A stretch of 64,000 nt of DNA, taken from contig JACEEZ010020466.1 of NCBI GenBank assembly GCA_016584305.1, positions 318,040 through 382,039 of the forward strand, read 5' to 3'. Positions 36,659 to 53,301 of the stretch are shown one piece after another (position 1 is the first letter of the stretch; every line of letters starts with the position of its first letter). The notes under the pieces were generated by a model, which ran no database searches, was not told where the DNA came from, and worked only from the letters and a program-made list of their open reading frames with translations. The position numbers and the translations under genes were made by a program. Origin of the DNA: Chionoecetes opilio (lineage: Eukaryota; Arthropoda; Malacostraca; Decapoda; Majidae).

Positions 36659-37146
36659 TGATTTGAAACATATCATAACCTTGCCAAATAATAACACATG
36701 TAAATATAACATTGCTCCAAAAATGCAGATCTCAATTGATGTGCATACAATTATGAGTTTTCATTGCTGTATATGTTCAATTTGAATACATTGCATTGGG
36801 AGTTTGAAGTGGTGCATATTGAATGTTTTTTCTCGTCAAGGCACCACACTGCATCAATGGCAGAACACAGTCTCCTGTTTCAGTCATGCTAGTTCAGATT
36901 ACCGGCTACATTCAGATATTTTGTGTTAAAAGAGGCTGTTAACTTATGACATGTCCAGCCAAAATATATACTAAAACATCTGCTGCCCGAGCAGTGCAAG
37001 ATACCTAGCTACTTATTATCTCTTAAAAATTGACTCCATCAAGGAATGGAGTTTGAAAAAAGGCCTTAAAAGACTTAAATATACTTATGTTTGATGTATG
37101 GCAGTAACATTAAATGTAAGCAAGATATCAATTGTTCTACATTTAC

Positions 37147-37184
37147 CTTTCCATGTGATCTGTTCAATAACAAATGACCTTTCA
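37147..37184 (-). other. Candidate minus-strand exon c (38 nt)
   Basis: Excellent acceptor (CTGCTGCCTCATCCCACTTACCAG) upstream in two blocks of pyrimidines and a donor AAAG|GTAAATG downstream. Phase 1 in and 0 out fits its neighbours. Confidence 0.3.
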
Positions 37185-37644
37185 CTGGTAAGTGGGATGA
37201 GGCAGCAGAAAACAGGGGTTTTCAGGAGGTTCAAACGGTTACTAAATCTTACTAACAAATTTTTATTCACATTATAGAGTATTTTGAGGGGGCCTCACAA
37301 CCCTCCCTTGATTTTTTGTCTTGTTGAAAAAATATAAGATCCTGAGAGCTATTTGGGGGTTTCCCTCCATTGGGAACGCGGGGGACATTTCCACATGCCC
37401 CCCCATATCTTTACCTTACCCATCCCCCTCCTTGGTGAAGCCACTGTCCCAATGTTTTATATTTGAATGCAAAATTTTCTTGCAATTGTGGCATGAATTT
37501 TCTTTTTAATATTTCATTGACAGTAAGTCCTGTCCATCAGGTGAAGGGGTGGGCCTCCTGCGTGCCTTGATGCCAGGGTGACTAACAATGTGATCATCAG
37601 CATGAGCAGTCAGAGGCAGCATACCTCCACCAAGGCTGAACTAT

Positions 37645-38190
37645 AACTATATAGTGCTGACATCAGCATGCCTATTGTGGTAAAGCATTGTGCTGTTATC
37701 AGCATGCCTATTGTGGTAAAGCATTGTGCTGTTATCAGCATGCCTATTGTGGTAAAGCATTGTGCTGTTATCAGCATGCCTATTGTGGTAAAGCATTGTG
37801 CTGACATCAGCATGACTATTGTGGAAAAGCATTGTGTTGTTATCAGCATGATTATTAAGGAAAACCATTGTGCTGACATCAGCATGACTATTGTGGAAAA
37901 CCATTGTGCTGACATCAGCATGACTATTGTGGAAAACCATTGTGCTGACATCAGCATGACTATTGTGGAAAACCATTGTGCTGACATCAGCATGGCTATT
38001 GTGGAAAACCATTGTGCTGACATCAGCATGGCTATTGTGGAAAACCATTGTGCTGACATCAGCATGGCTATTGTGGAAAACCATTGTGCTGACATCAGCA
38101 TGACTATTGTGGAAAACCATTGTGCTGACATCAGCATGACTATTGTGGAAAACCATTGTGCTGACATCAGCATGACTATTGTGGAAACTC
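37645..38190 (+). repeat. 36 bp minisatellite, about 15 units
   Basis: The unit is CTGACATCAGCATGACTATT followed by GTGGAAAACCATTGTG. The first four units are a CTGTTATC/GCCTATT...AAAGC variant and the rest a GACATC/GACTATT...AAACC variant. Because 36 is a multiple of 3, both strands carry about 200-codon frames of 12-residue repeats. These are not considered genes. Confidence 0.93.
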
Positions 38191-38335
38191 TCCGCCCAAA
38201 ATGGAACATATGGGAACACAATGAAGTGCTTAGCTCGATTTATGCCATTTTGGCATAAAGCCCGGTATGTTGCCAAGCGCCCTATTTATGTATTACAATA
38301 AACTCTTCTCTAAAACCCGGCTGTGATCTACTCAC

Positions 38336-38401
38336 CATACTGAAGAGAGGGTGAGGCCGGCGCTCCAGTGCTGGGCTCACGTCCACCAGCACGTCCACTG
38401 T
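38336..38401 (-). other. Candidate minus-strand exon b (66 nt)
   Basis: Acceptor TTCCTGGTGCACAG and strong donor ATG|GTGAGTAG flank 66 nt that are GC-rich against an AT-rich background. Open in two frames (TVDVLVDVSPALERRPHPLF in one). The phase-1 frame joins the neighbouring candidates. Confidence 0.35.
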
Positions 38402-39395
38402 CTGTGCACCAGGAACATTTTCACATTATCATCAAGTTCTGAAGTTTGAAAAATTATAGCATTCAGTTTCTTTTTCAAATTTTAGCATTCAGTTTCTTCT
38501 TCAAATTTTAGCATTCAATATATTTCCAAATTAATCACTATTTGGAATTTACTTACTTTTTGTAACCTATTCATTCTAGTAATACCCTCCAAGGACATGC
38601 ACCAAGTCTCCACTGGACTTCCCTAACCTCTTAAAACTCCCCCAACATCCCTAACACATCCTCACGTGCAACGCCTTCACTTTGCCTCTCCATCACTTCC
38701 TAATCAACAGTTCTCTTCATTCTACAGCACACCCACACGTGGAGCACCATTGTTTGACAAGGCAGATCAGGGTATGCTATGTGTGGACTTGAGGAAATAG
38801 GTGAAGGATCAGTCAAAGCTTTGTATGTCTATAGCGGAAGGAAGAAGGTCGACGGAAGTTAGAATGGGGTGGAAAGGTGATATTCACATAGTAGTGACAA
38901 AAACATGCGAGAGGGAGTAAGGAATGTTTGGAGAAGTGTGAATCAGAATGGTTTATGTTCTTATAGTGTCAGGGATTGAGGAAGGAATATAGATATTCAT
39001 GATTATAAGTTACGAAGCAATCATAGCGAATTGCTGTATTGAATCCTAGTTGTGACATCATTACATAGTATCATGCCAAGCAAATATATATATATAAAGC
39101 TACGGATTCGCACTGATACTTCCAATGAAATGCAGTTGTGAACCACACTGAGTTGGACCATCCACAGTTTGAGAGGAAGATACTGATTGCATTCATGCAC
39201 TAACTGATGAAGACTGACAATTAAGAGCATGCTGTGTGTGTGTGTGTGTGTGTGTGTCTGTTAACCCTGTACTAGCATTGACAAACTGATGCCTACTCTC
39301 CATCTATACAGAATTAAAGATCAATATATTGACAGTAAAATTTGAGTACAGCAAATGACAGCTTGAATGCATTACACAAGCTTGATAATACTCAC

Positions 39396-39681
39396 TGAAG
39401 TGACGGCAGGAATCCAGCATCCACGACAGAGTGCAGACATTAAGATTTATCTTATAACTTTTATTTATTATAACTAGAAATTTTATTTTAAATTCAAACA
39501 CTGATGACCTTATTTGAGGCAGTCCCCGCCCTGCACTCTGTGGTGTCCGCCAGGTTCCCACGGGCGGGGCAGCACCAGCAGTGTGCCATGCCCCGGGTGA
39601 AGGGTACGTAGAGGCACAGTCCTTGGTTTGCAACACTACACTGAACACTCGAGTATCTTTTAGATCATCGGCAGTCAAGAC
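39396..39681 (-). other. Candidate minus-strand exon a (286 nt)
   Basis: Strong acceptor TTTTTTCTATCTTTACCACAG and strong donor TTCA|GTGAGTATT bound a fully open 286 nt (VLTADDLKDTRVFSVVLQTK, then Pro/Gly-rich, then AT-rich). An alternative frame reads a Cys-rich peptide (GLCLYVPFTRGMAHCWCCPA). The 3' half has AATAAA motifs, so it could also be a terminal exon. Not recognised. Confidence 0.35.
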
Positions 39682-39852
39682 CTGTGGTAAAGATAGAAAA
39701 AAAATGGTGAACATTTTTACCTTAATTAAGATATTAATTTAGACACCTTGAAATATAAACAACCTAGTATGCAGATAAGAAAACAATATATCCTTGCTAT
39801 ACGATGTCTCTCTTTACAATATTTTGCTTAAAAGATAAAAGGTACAGGTAAA

Positions 39853-40135
39853 GATGGGAGCATACACTATACTGCGCGTGGCCTCGGTGCTCATCTCCAT
39901 CGCATTAGCCTTTGAGCCTGTGGTGGGTGACAACCCATTACCCCGGGACACAGGGCTAATGTAACATCTGGGTTACCACAGTTACCTTCCCCAGGTTTCC
40001 CCAGGTACCCATTTATCGACCTCTAAAGGAAAGATGAACAGCTGGGTGGGCTGGCTACCGACTTGCCTTGGCCCGGATTTGAACTATGGCCCGCAGATTC
40101 ATAGTTACGACTAAGCCTACAAGCGTGCACTGCGG
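39853..40135 (-). mobile_element. tRNA-derived SINE (family B), second copy
   Basis: Colinear with 17548-17826: shared GGTTTCCCCAGGTACCCATT, ACCGACTTGCC and B-box-like GGATTTGAACTATGG on the + strand (reverse of the SINE). It has more mutations than the other copy. Confidence 0.75.
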
Positions 40136-40139
40136 CTAA

Positions 40140-41280
40140 GCCCACAAGTAACATCATGTAACATCATGACTACTCAGGGGTGAACACTATTTCTGTAATA
40201 CTTTCGTCTTCGATTTTGATATTATAATTCCACTGAACTTTTAACATTTGTAAATATTTATTCATTTCATGTATTTTCATTTTTTTTATTTTTTACAACA
40301 AATAAGTTTATACTTCTGCCTTAGATTTTCCACCTGAAATTTTGTACGGCCCTGCGGCTTCGTACTGAACCAACGTTGAGCAGTTGGGCAATGACTTAAT
40401 TTCACAGTTAATCACCATAATGGATGGATTGCTAAATCTTTCCAATTACACATAAAGGAGAGAAATAAGAGATTGCATCACTTCCTAGCTGCACCCAGCC
40501 ACCCACCTCTATCCCTCAACATAAGGTACATATGTTGTTTCCTTAACCGACGATTTCCCTAAAATGCGTTCATAACTGTTCAATATCCTCAGCTTTGAAG
40601 TTACAGCTGGCATTAGTTTTGAGATATCCTGAATAGGTTCAGCAGCATTATTTGTACACAGCAATTACATATATAGATTGTTTCGTTGTCAGGAAGGAGA
40701 TTGTTCCGTCAGCAGTTAGAATACTTTTACATCAACAGATAGCAGACTTATATGTTGACATATAGCCTAGGAGATTTATGTTGCCAGCTAGGAGTCTGTT
40801 ATGTCGGCAGTTAAGAGTGCTACATTAGCAACTAGGAGAGGTTGGGTTATGTTTAGTTTTAATTTAGGTTAGATGAGGAAAGCCAAGGTAAGATTCGGTA
40901 GGGCAAAAGTAAGTAAAAATGTTAGGTAAAGTAAAATAAGGTTAGGTTAGGTCAGGTTAGGTAAGATAAGGTTTATATTAAGCTAAATTATGTACGAGTT
41001 GGGGGAGCCATAGAAGAGTTATTTCCCATGTAAGAAAAAAATTCCTTACCCAAGTCCCCAAATTTGGTGGAGAGGGGGGGGGGGGATGGTTAAAGTTACA
41101 ATCGGGAGTGAACTATTGTCAGAGCACAGTGTTACGATTAAATATTACAGTGATTTCCAAAGTAATTGCATGTTTGCTAGGGAGGGTTAAGGGTGACATG
41201 TTTTTTCCCTTCGGCCTATATTACCATAGTGGCATAGCATGGTATTCCCCCCACACTTTGTACTGATGTTTCTATGTATT
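40140..41280. other. AT-rich, with TTAGG-like run
   Basis: At 40840-40985 a degenerate (TTAGG)n-like stretch (AAGGTTAGGTTAGGTCAGG). Otherwise no gene or element ends were supported. Confidence 0.45.
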
Positions 41281-41284
41281 GGAA

Positions 41285-41690
41285 GGGTTGTGTAAAAGTC
41301 TGAAAGAAAAATAAAGACCAACAGTAAAGGTTGGCAAGGTTGGTTGAAGGGATACAATTTTGGATAAAGGGATACAGTAAAGGAGATGTAAGAAAAGATC
41401 TTACAGCTAATAATCAGGGTAGAACAAGAAATAACGGATTCAACTGGGAAAACGTAATTTTTAAAACAAATAGGGAGAAACTACTGGTTCACAATTAGGG
41501 TGATAAATGATTGGAATGGACTCAGTCATCAGGTAGTTAGTGCGGAGTCAATAGAGTTTTAAAAGCAGGTTAGACAATTTCATGGATGGGGATGAAAGGT
41601 GGATGTAGGTAGTGTTAAGTAAACTAACAGGAACTACCATTGTGTAGGTCGCACGGCCTCTTGTAGCTTCTTTATTTTCTTATGTTCTTA
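41285..41690 (+). pseudogene. 3' end of a second LINE family
   Basis: Decayed C-terminal coding of a LINE ORF2: DLTANNQGRTRNNGFNWEN, then degraded sequence, then SRLDNFMDGDERW. It is followed by the 3' UTR GGAACTACC...GTAGGTCGCACGGCC, then TTGTAGCTTC and TTTTCTTATGTTCTTA. The UTR recurs at 45236, 53691, 59802 and (inverted, split) 50205/52245. Stops interrupt the frame. Confidence 0.75.
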
Positions 41691-41982
41691 TAAAAATAAA
41701 GGCCCACAGTAAGGGTTGGCAAGGACTCTCGATAATGACCCTATGAGGTGGTCCACGAGGCTGCAGGACGCTTGCCTTAGCCACCTTCCTGCAGTCTTAA
41801 TAGTCATGCTATTACCATCACTTTTATATACCGAATTTGAGTTTCCGGTCAAGATTTATAAGACTAACCAACCAATATCTCCTAAACTAAATAATCCATT
41901 TGTAATCTTACCTTGGAAATGGGTTCTGGGCACCTCCGACCCTCTTGGAAATTCACTAAATAAATGGAAATATGTTTTGGAT

Positions 41983-42404
41983 AATTTATAGTTTCACCCA
42001 ACCAACCATTTTCTGATGCGCCTAATGTTTTTCTGGTGTGTTTTTATGTGTTTTGAATGAATCTGCTAACCATTTCTGTCGCATTTTTTTATTTTTTTAT
42101 TATTTTTTAAGTAGATAAAGGTTAGTTGTTGTTTTTTTTTTTTTTTAGTTAGGTAAAGTTTAGGTTAGGTTAGGTATGGGTTAGGTTAGGTATGGGTTAG
42201 GTTAGGTATAGGTAAAGGTTAGGTTAGGATTAGGTTCATCTTTTTTTTCTTTTCTTTTTTCATTTTTGCAAAAAAAAAAAAAAAAAAAAAAAAAAACATT
42301 GCGACAGAAACGGTTACTAGCAGATTTATTCAAAACACATAAAAAACACACCAGAAAAACATAAGGCGCATCAGAAAATCGTTGGTTGAGTGAAACTATA
42401 AATT
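41983..42404. mobile_element. Foldback element with 110 bp arms, copy 1
   Basis: Left arm AATTTATAGTTTCACCCAAC onward, right arm ending GTTGAGTGAAACTATAAATT; the arms pair over about 110 bp. Arm tips nearest the centre share GAATGARTCTGCTAACC and TTTCTGTCGCA with the element at 43841. The centre contains GGTTAGGTTAGG runs and a poly(A) stretch. Confidence 0.85.
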
Positions 42405-42409
42405 GACCT

Positions 42410-43040
42410 GTTTTAAGTTTTCGATAATAAAATGGAAAAGTTTGCCCAAGAAGCGCCACTTTGGCGCCACTCCGCTGTCTCGTCCGGCGAGCAGTGACAT
42501 CAGTAGGCGAGTTAATCTTTTCACTTAGTTAGGAGATTAGATGTGGGGTTGAGTTTAAGTTTGGTTAGGTTACGGTTAGGTTCATGGAGCTATATAGGGT
42601 GGTGAGGCTCTCAGCCGCGCGGTGGGCTGAGAGGTGACGCCAGTTTTAGAAGTCCATATTGGTTTGTGCCTTTTGACGTTTTGTGGCGGACAATTTTTAC
42701 ATACACGCATTTCCATATTTCCCTAACGCTCTTCGGATGATGTAGCCAAGCCATTAATGTGATAAATATATGAGCATAAATGAGAGCAGAATATAACACA
42801 AACACAAATACATACACGACATGATGAATGACACGGATGAAGAAATAAATCGCCACTTTCCGCCCATCGCTATAACCACCACACAGCGCCATATTCCTGC
42901 ATCAGTTGTTTTCTCCACCATACGCGTTTATTTAACATCCCTACAAGCTCCGTTATGTTCTAGCATGCTCCAGGAGACGCACAATACCGACAAATTTTGC
43001 TTCCTATATAAGAATGATGCCATGATGATGTAATACTATT
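42410..43040. other. Upstream region of the divergent pair, no gene seen
   Basis: Contains TTGGCGCCACTTTGGCGCCA at 42459-42478 and TTAGG-like text near 42560. No supported exon. Confidence 0.35.
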
Positions 43041-43049
43041 AATACTCAC

Positions 43050-43130
43050 CGAAACACGTGTCGACCCCAAAGGCAAAGGACGCGCAAGATCGGCAGGAAC
43101 GCTTCTCTCCAACTTACAAAATAGCAATAC
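43050..43130 (-). other. Candidate first exon of a divergent minus-strand transcript
   Basis: On the minus strand a GC-richer stretch ends at a strong donor TTTCG|GTGAGTATT. One frame (ERSVPADLARPLPLGSTRVS) joins in phase to the candidate exon at 39396-39681. No ATG was found upstream in that frame, so it may be 5' UTR or non-coding. It lies about 330 bp from the PTGES2 start codon, consistent with a bidirectional promoter. Confidence 0.25.
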
Positions 43131-43458
43131 TGAAAATAAAGGCGTTACATGCTTTTTAAAAATTATTTTCTACTGTATTAAATCGAGAATAAATGACAAG
43201 GTGGCAGAAATAGATCATAGATGTTAGTAGTTTATAGGTTGAATTATCCTTTTTTTCTCTTTTTGCAATACTGAGACAACACAAGACAAAGTGAGACAAG
43301 GGGACTGTATGTTTGTATGTAGTTTTGCTTGTTTGCTTGTTTATCTTTTGTTTTATTGTTTATTTTTCCCTATTTTGCTATAGCTGGCGGAGTATATTAT
43401 ATAAGAGAACAGCTGCCAGCCAGGATCAAGATCAAGCTCATCGTCTGCGAGAATAACA

Positions 43459-48211
<4,753 letters not shown>

Positions 48212-48740
48212 TTGCTGTGAGCAGACTGTCTGGTGCAGAGAGGACGGCAGATTTATTCTTCATGCAATTCCTGTTTGATTGCATTTCTCCTCTATTGCTA
48301 ACCAGGAGAATTATAGTGTGTATAATACTTAAACTGTATATATTAAAGGAAAGTCATGAATCATAAAATAATTGTATGATTATGTTACTTAGTTAAGTGT
48401 AATTTTGTGGGGATTTAAGAATCTGGCATTAGAGTTTTGTAAATACTCATATTACTGGAATTCATGCTTGTAATTATGCCAGAATTGTCTACGATTGATT
48501 GAAATTAAAATGTGACATTTATTTCGAGATTTTGGTACTACTGCAATCAACAACTGCATTGACATTTTGTTATCATAATCTAAAATGTAAATCAAGTTTT
48601 AGACAACAGCATTGACTCAATAGACCAGTGAACTATTTCCACGATGATGGGCTGGACTGCTAAGACCTAACGACAAGAAGGTAGCTTACACACCTATTTC
48701 TCATTCTCAATATAGAGATGACTTATGATTCTTAATGAAA
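48212..48740 (+). other. PTGES2 3' UTR region
   Basis: AT-rich sequence after the TGA at 48209-48211. An ATTAAA near 48506 is a possible polyadenylation signal; no canonical AATAAA was seen in the first 300 bp. Confidence 0.5.
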
Positions 48741-48744
48741 ATGA

Positions 48745-49270
48745 GACTAACCAAGGGATATTACCCAGATAATTATGTAAAAGCCCACACAACTGTAGTC
48801 AAAATATCATATGAATTTCCAAAGAATCACAAAAATATCGTAATATTGAATTTCTACTCCCTTTGACATTAGGACTTAGTAATGGCACCACTATCTCAAT
48901 ACTTCTAAGGGATATGAACAGAAAGTATGGCTTGAAACTCCAGTCAGAAAGCCATGGTACTAAGGCCCGTATTCGTAGTCACATACCATCATTGCTCGTG
49001 GTAATTGCTATGATTTTGTTCCATTTCTACTCAGTCAAAATTATTCACTTGATCTTGTAGCTGCCATGGAAAGTACTAGAGCAATCATACAGTACTCCTA
49101 TTGCAATCACAACAGAGCTGGCATGACATATTGATTTAATTAGGACAAAACAAAAAGTGAACAATGACCACGTACAATGATGGTATGTGACTACGAATAC
49201 GGGCATAAGCACTGTGTCTGCATACAACCCGGTACATCTATAAAGGCCTCTGTTTTTTTTTCTTCTGCTG
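48745..49270 (+). repeat. Dispersed repeat copy A (homologous to 52772-53518)
   Basis: ATGAGACTAACCAAGGGATA through CCATGGTACTAA and on to GCACTGTGTCTGCAT...GGCCTCTG matches 52772-53518 at high identity once the separate insertions in each copy are removed. Confidence 0.9.
48964..49205. mobile_element. PIF/Harbinger-like MITE (242 bp)
   Basis: Terminal inverted repeats of 31 bp with one mismatch (GGCCCGTATTCGTAGTCACA at the left) and flanking TAA at 48961-48963 and 49206-49208. Copy B at about 53456 has the empty site with a single TAA, confirming insertion with a 3 bp duplication. TWA duplication and GGCC-type ends are Harbinger hallmarks. Non-coding. Confidence 0.88.
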
Positions 49271-49648
49271 TAAACCTTTTCTCCAGGTAATCATTTTCCT
49301 TCACTCATTTTGATGTCATGCCTTTGTTGTATACTGAACTTGATTATGACAGATTGTCTTGTACTTCTATTGTGTCATAGAGTGAGAGCTTGTTTTTCAG
49401 CCACAACAGATACCTAACCTACCCTACACGTATAGTAGCTACTTATGTAACATTTCTATTCCCCCATCCATATTATGATAGGGATTGCAATATGGGAAAA
49501 AAAGAAAAATATGTAAAAGGAGAAACACATCTATGTCTTGATCATGAATGTTATTTTACATTTATATAAAATCTTTTATAAAAGAGAGGTAACATTCAAG
49601 GAAGATGCATAATTAGGAAAGTGGTCAAAGTAAATCCAATAAAAAATA

Positions 49649-49809
49649 TATTCGACCCTCGATTTAACGGGCTAAATGGGGAATTAGAGTGGCCTTTGCT
49701 CGAAAAAGTCCGTTGCTTGGTATTCTTTATTTATCATTATTATAATTTTTTTTTTTTTTAGCAGATGGAGTCCGATAAATCCGTAGTCCTTTAAATCGAG
49801 GGTCGAGTG
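49649..49809. mobile_element. Short pogo/Tc1-like MITE (161 bp)
   Basis: Inverted ends TATTCGACCCTCGATTTAA and TTAAATCGAGGGTCGAGTG with TA on each side (49647-49648, 49810-49811). TA duplication plus the CCTCGATTTAA motif resembles pogo/Tigger termini. Confidence 0.75.
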
Positions 49810-49814
49810 TATGT

Positions 49815-50204
49815 GTAGCTATTCTTGGTTAGAAGGTGGGCAAGGAGAAGACCAAGATGGATGGAGAGATGGGGTCAAGGAAGCTTTGAGTCACAAGGGC
49901 CCAGACATCCAGAAGGGTGAAAGGTATTTATGGGTCTGATTGAATTTGGTCTATGAGGAGATTGAAGAAGTTGAGAATGAGGAATGGATAGAGATAGTTG
50001 GAAGCGTATCATCGATCGTCTAACCTCATATGATATTATGGGAAAATCTGATGTTAAACAGAAAGATGATGGTGATGATGGTTTATGAGGGGCTGACTGA
50101 CGCACCGCTGAAAACTGGGACCTGAAACAGTATGAAGCAACTAAGGTAAACCACAGGACTCAGCACTTGTGCTGAATATGACTAAGCAAGAATCTTTGGG
50201 TGAC
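49815..50204. other. No supported gene
   Basis: Reads like decayed LINE text (AGAAGACCAAGATGGATGGA, ATGTTAAACAGAAAGATGATG) but no frame is intact enough to assign. Confidence 0.35.
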
Positions 50205-50304
50205 AGACCATAAGAAAATAAGAAAGCTATGAGAGCCCATGAGACCTAAGTATACACGCAGTGGCGGAAGAAGGGGTTTAAAAAGGGGGGGCACCTATTT
50301 ATAT

Positions 50305-50344
<40 letters not shown>

Positions 50345-50578
50345 TTTATAATAATATAAGCGAAAGTGTGTCTGTCTGTCTGTGTGTGTGTGTATAGGTT
50401 CCGCCCCCCGTGGCGCAATCACCTCATATGGCACATTTTTGGAACCAGGTCGACCAGGGGAAGGTTTTAAGCCCACTTATGAGATGATCCGATCACTTTT
50501 TTTTTTTTTTTTTAGCAACCTATTAGCGAGAATTGTGGAAAAAAAAAGTTGGTTGCGAGAATTGAGGAAACCTTGATG

Positions 50579-50752
50579 TAGGGTGATGGGTAATGGGTGA
50601 GTGAATGGGTGGGGTGATGGGTGAGTGAATGGGGGGGGTGATGGGTGAGGGAATAGGTGGGGGGCGATGGGTAATGGGTGTGTGGTGATGGTAATGGGTG
50701 AGTGAATGGGTGGGGGGTGATGGGTAATGGGTGAGTGAATGGTTGGGGGAAT
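50579..50752 (+). repeat. GGGTGATGGGTAATGGGTGAG minisatellite
   Basis: Degenerate G-rich tandem repeat (GGGTGAGTGAATGGGTGGGG units) inside the hAT-like element. Confidence 0.85.
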
Positions 50753-50921
50753 ACATACATTTCTACATCCATGATTTCAGGAAAGTTAGAAGGGGCTATC
50801 TGGAGAGTCCGTGTTTGGTGGGCCAAAGGCCCACCAAACACAGGTGGTGGGCCGAAGGCCCAACAATAGCCCTCCGCAGGAGCTAGCCAAAAAGTCTGCC
50901 CGGAGGGCGGCTTTGCGGCTA

Positions 50922-51044
<123 letters not shown>

Positions 51045-51129
51045 AACCTCGATTTCCCGGACCTCGATTTCCCGGATATCGGATTTGCCGGACAAAATCC
51101 GAGGTCCGGGAATATGTCAGAGTCCTGGA

Positions 51130-51193
<64 letters not shown>

Positions 51194-51281
51194 GTTGAAA
51201 TGCCTGGTCCTGTTCGTAAATTGACAAAGTTGTCCGGCAGTCCGAGCGTCTCCTGTCACCCCTGGTCAGTGTCCGCGCTTC

Positions 51282-51601
51282 CCGCCAGGTGGCAGCATGC
51301 TCAGCGGTCGTATTGTTTACATTTGGACACACGACACTCACGGTTCACCTGCACTGCCTCCGTTAGTCCCCTGACCCCCACTGCCCCTGGTGCAGGAACG
51401 TCTCTTGAGACTATTGAACACTTTCTGCTGCCTCCCGCCAGGTGGCAGCATGCTCAGCGGTCGTATTGTTTACATTTGGGCACACGACACTCACGGTTCA
51501 CCTGCACTGCCTCAGTTAGTCTCCTGACCCCCAATGTTCCTGGTGCAGGAACGCCTCTTGAGACTATTGAACACTTTCTGCTGCCTCCCACCAGGTGGCA
51601 G
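51282..51601 (+). repeat. 153 bp tandem duplication carrying CTCF-like motifs
   Basis: Two 153 bp units plus a partial third. Each starts with CC[G/A]CCAGGTGGCAG (51282, 51435, 51588), which fits the CTCF core consensus. The intervening text includes CGTATTGTTTACATTTGG and GAGACTATTGAACACTTTC. Confidence 0.85.
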
Positions 51602-51694
51602 CATGCTCAGCGGACGTAAAAGTCCGCGGCGGGGTAGTTGATATTGGTGGTTGCCGGACAGTAAATACTAGAGTAGGATAAGCGTCCAGGGGTG

Positions 51695-51831
51695 GGTAAT
51701 GTGGGTTTTTTTTTATTTCATTCTCTTACTGTCTTCTTTATAGGGACTGTCAACTAAGTGGACTTTGTGTTGCCCATTTTTGTTGTGCCCTTGGCCAGTT
51801 CTTTGTGACGTAAAAAATATAATAAAAAAAA

Positions 51832-51865
<34 letters not shown>
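51695..51865 (+). mobile_element. LINE family 1 3' tail
   Basis: TTATTTCATTCTCTTACTGTC, GGGACTGTCAACTAAGTGGA, TTGTGCCCTTGGCCAGTTC then an A-rich tail; nested in the pogo-like element. Confidence 0.85.
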
Positions 51866-51869
<4 letters not shown>

Positions 51870-51944
51870 CCAACTGTTGCGTTTCCCGGACTTTTGCGGT
51901 TCCCGGACCAGTGCTCCCCCCAATTAGTCCGGGAAATCGAGGTT

Positions 51945-52036
<92 letters not shown>

Positions 52037-52838
52037 GAGGTGTACGTATATTATAATTTATATTGATACATTTGTTGCATCATCATGTTATTGTACATTC
52101 ATTATTGAGTATAAATTTTAAATTAACACTATTGGTTATTTTTTCTCAGTATGTTACCAATTGATCTAGTTATTCAAATGAGGGGCACCGTCCTGAAATG
52201 GGGGGGCACGTGCCTCCCCAGGCCCCCCCGCAGTTCCGCCACTGCCTACACGAGGTAGTTAATTCCTGTTACTTAACACTACCTACATCTACCTTTCATC
52301 CCCATCCATGAAATGGTCTAGCCTCCTTTTAAAACTCCCTATTGACAGATTTCAAACAGTAAAACAAATGATATAGTACTGTTTGACACTAAAGAGTTAT
52401 GTATATGTGTATGCATGTATGATTATGGTTATATTACTGGATGTCTATGTGGCTCCACAGGATATATATTTATTTTGAAAATGCTGAAGAAAATATATGG
52501 AAAACTAAACCTAAGAAGGAAAATGCATAGAAATAACACTGTGATAAGAGGATGAACGTGAGAGAAAGGAGAGTGTATGAAAGATATCGCAGAGGATTTG
52601 TAGATATATCACTTCGTGAAGAATTCTAATTATGACATTATGCATATAGAATGTGGAAATAGTTTTTAATTATTTATGTGTTTGTAGACTTGATGGTTTT
52701 CAGGTTATTGGTGTATCACTACACCCACCAGACCACCACTATGATAAAGGGTGTCTTCATTCCACGACCAGCATGAGACTAACCAAGGGATATTACCCAG
52801 ATAATTATATAAAAGCCCACAAAACTGTAGTCAAAATA

Positions 52839-52938
52839 CAGGAGAACCTCGTTTATCCGGCACCCGCGGGGGGGGAGCGCATGCCGGATAACTCATTTTG
52901 CCGTTGTTTTGAGAGTTACTCTTATGGAATCGCCCAAA

Positions 52939-52999
<61 letters not shown>

Positions 53000-53301
53000 C
53001 CATCACAAGGAACCGGCCAAGGGCACAACAAAAATGGGTAACACAAAGGCCGCTTAGTTGCCAGTCCCTATAAAGAAGACAGTAAGAGAATAAAATAAAA
53101 AAGAGGGGTGAGCCAATTTAGTTCGGGAGGTGTCTTGTTACTCTTCTTTTGAAAAGATGTAAGTCATAGGAAAGTGGAAAAATAGAAACAGGAAGAGAGT
53201 TCCAGAGTTTATCAGTGGGGAAAAAAAAAAAAGCCTGGGTCAATTAGTGCCGTTGTTTTGAGGCTGCCGTTGTTTTGAATGCCGGTTAAATGAGGTTCTC
53301 C
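52839..53301. mobile_element. Pogo-like element with nested LINE tail (463 bp)
   Basis: Ends CAGGAGAACCTCGTTTATCC and GGTTAAATGAGGTTCTCC, TA at both flanks. Between them, CCGTTGTTTTGAG is duplicated around the LINE insertion. Copy A shows the uninserted site. Confidence 0.85.
52943..53235 (-). mobile_element. LINE family 1 3' tail (minus), about 290 bp
   Basis: Poly(T) 52943-52999, then reverse of GTGCCCTTGGCCGGTTCC, GACTGGCAACTAAGCGG and CAAGACACCTCCCGAAC, continuing to GATAAACTCTGGAACTCTC, the coding end of the family with the Trp codon (TGG) intact, unlike 12340-13157. Confidence 0.88.

Noticed and set aside
37610..38276. About 200-codon frames on both strands
   Set aside because: 36 bp minisatellite; both strands open simultaneously and lack flanking gene structure.
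41716..41991. 91-codon + frame just after the LINE tail
   Set aside because: The frame runs into the foldback arm and has no recognisable domain or splice sites.
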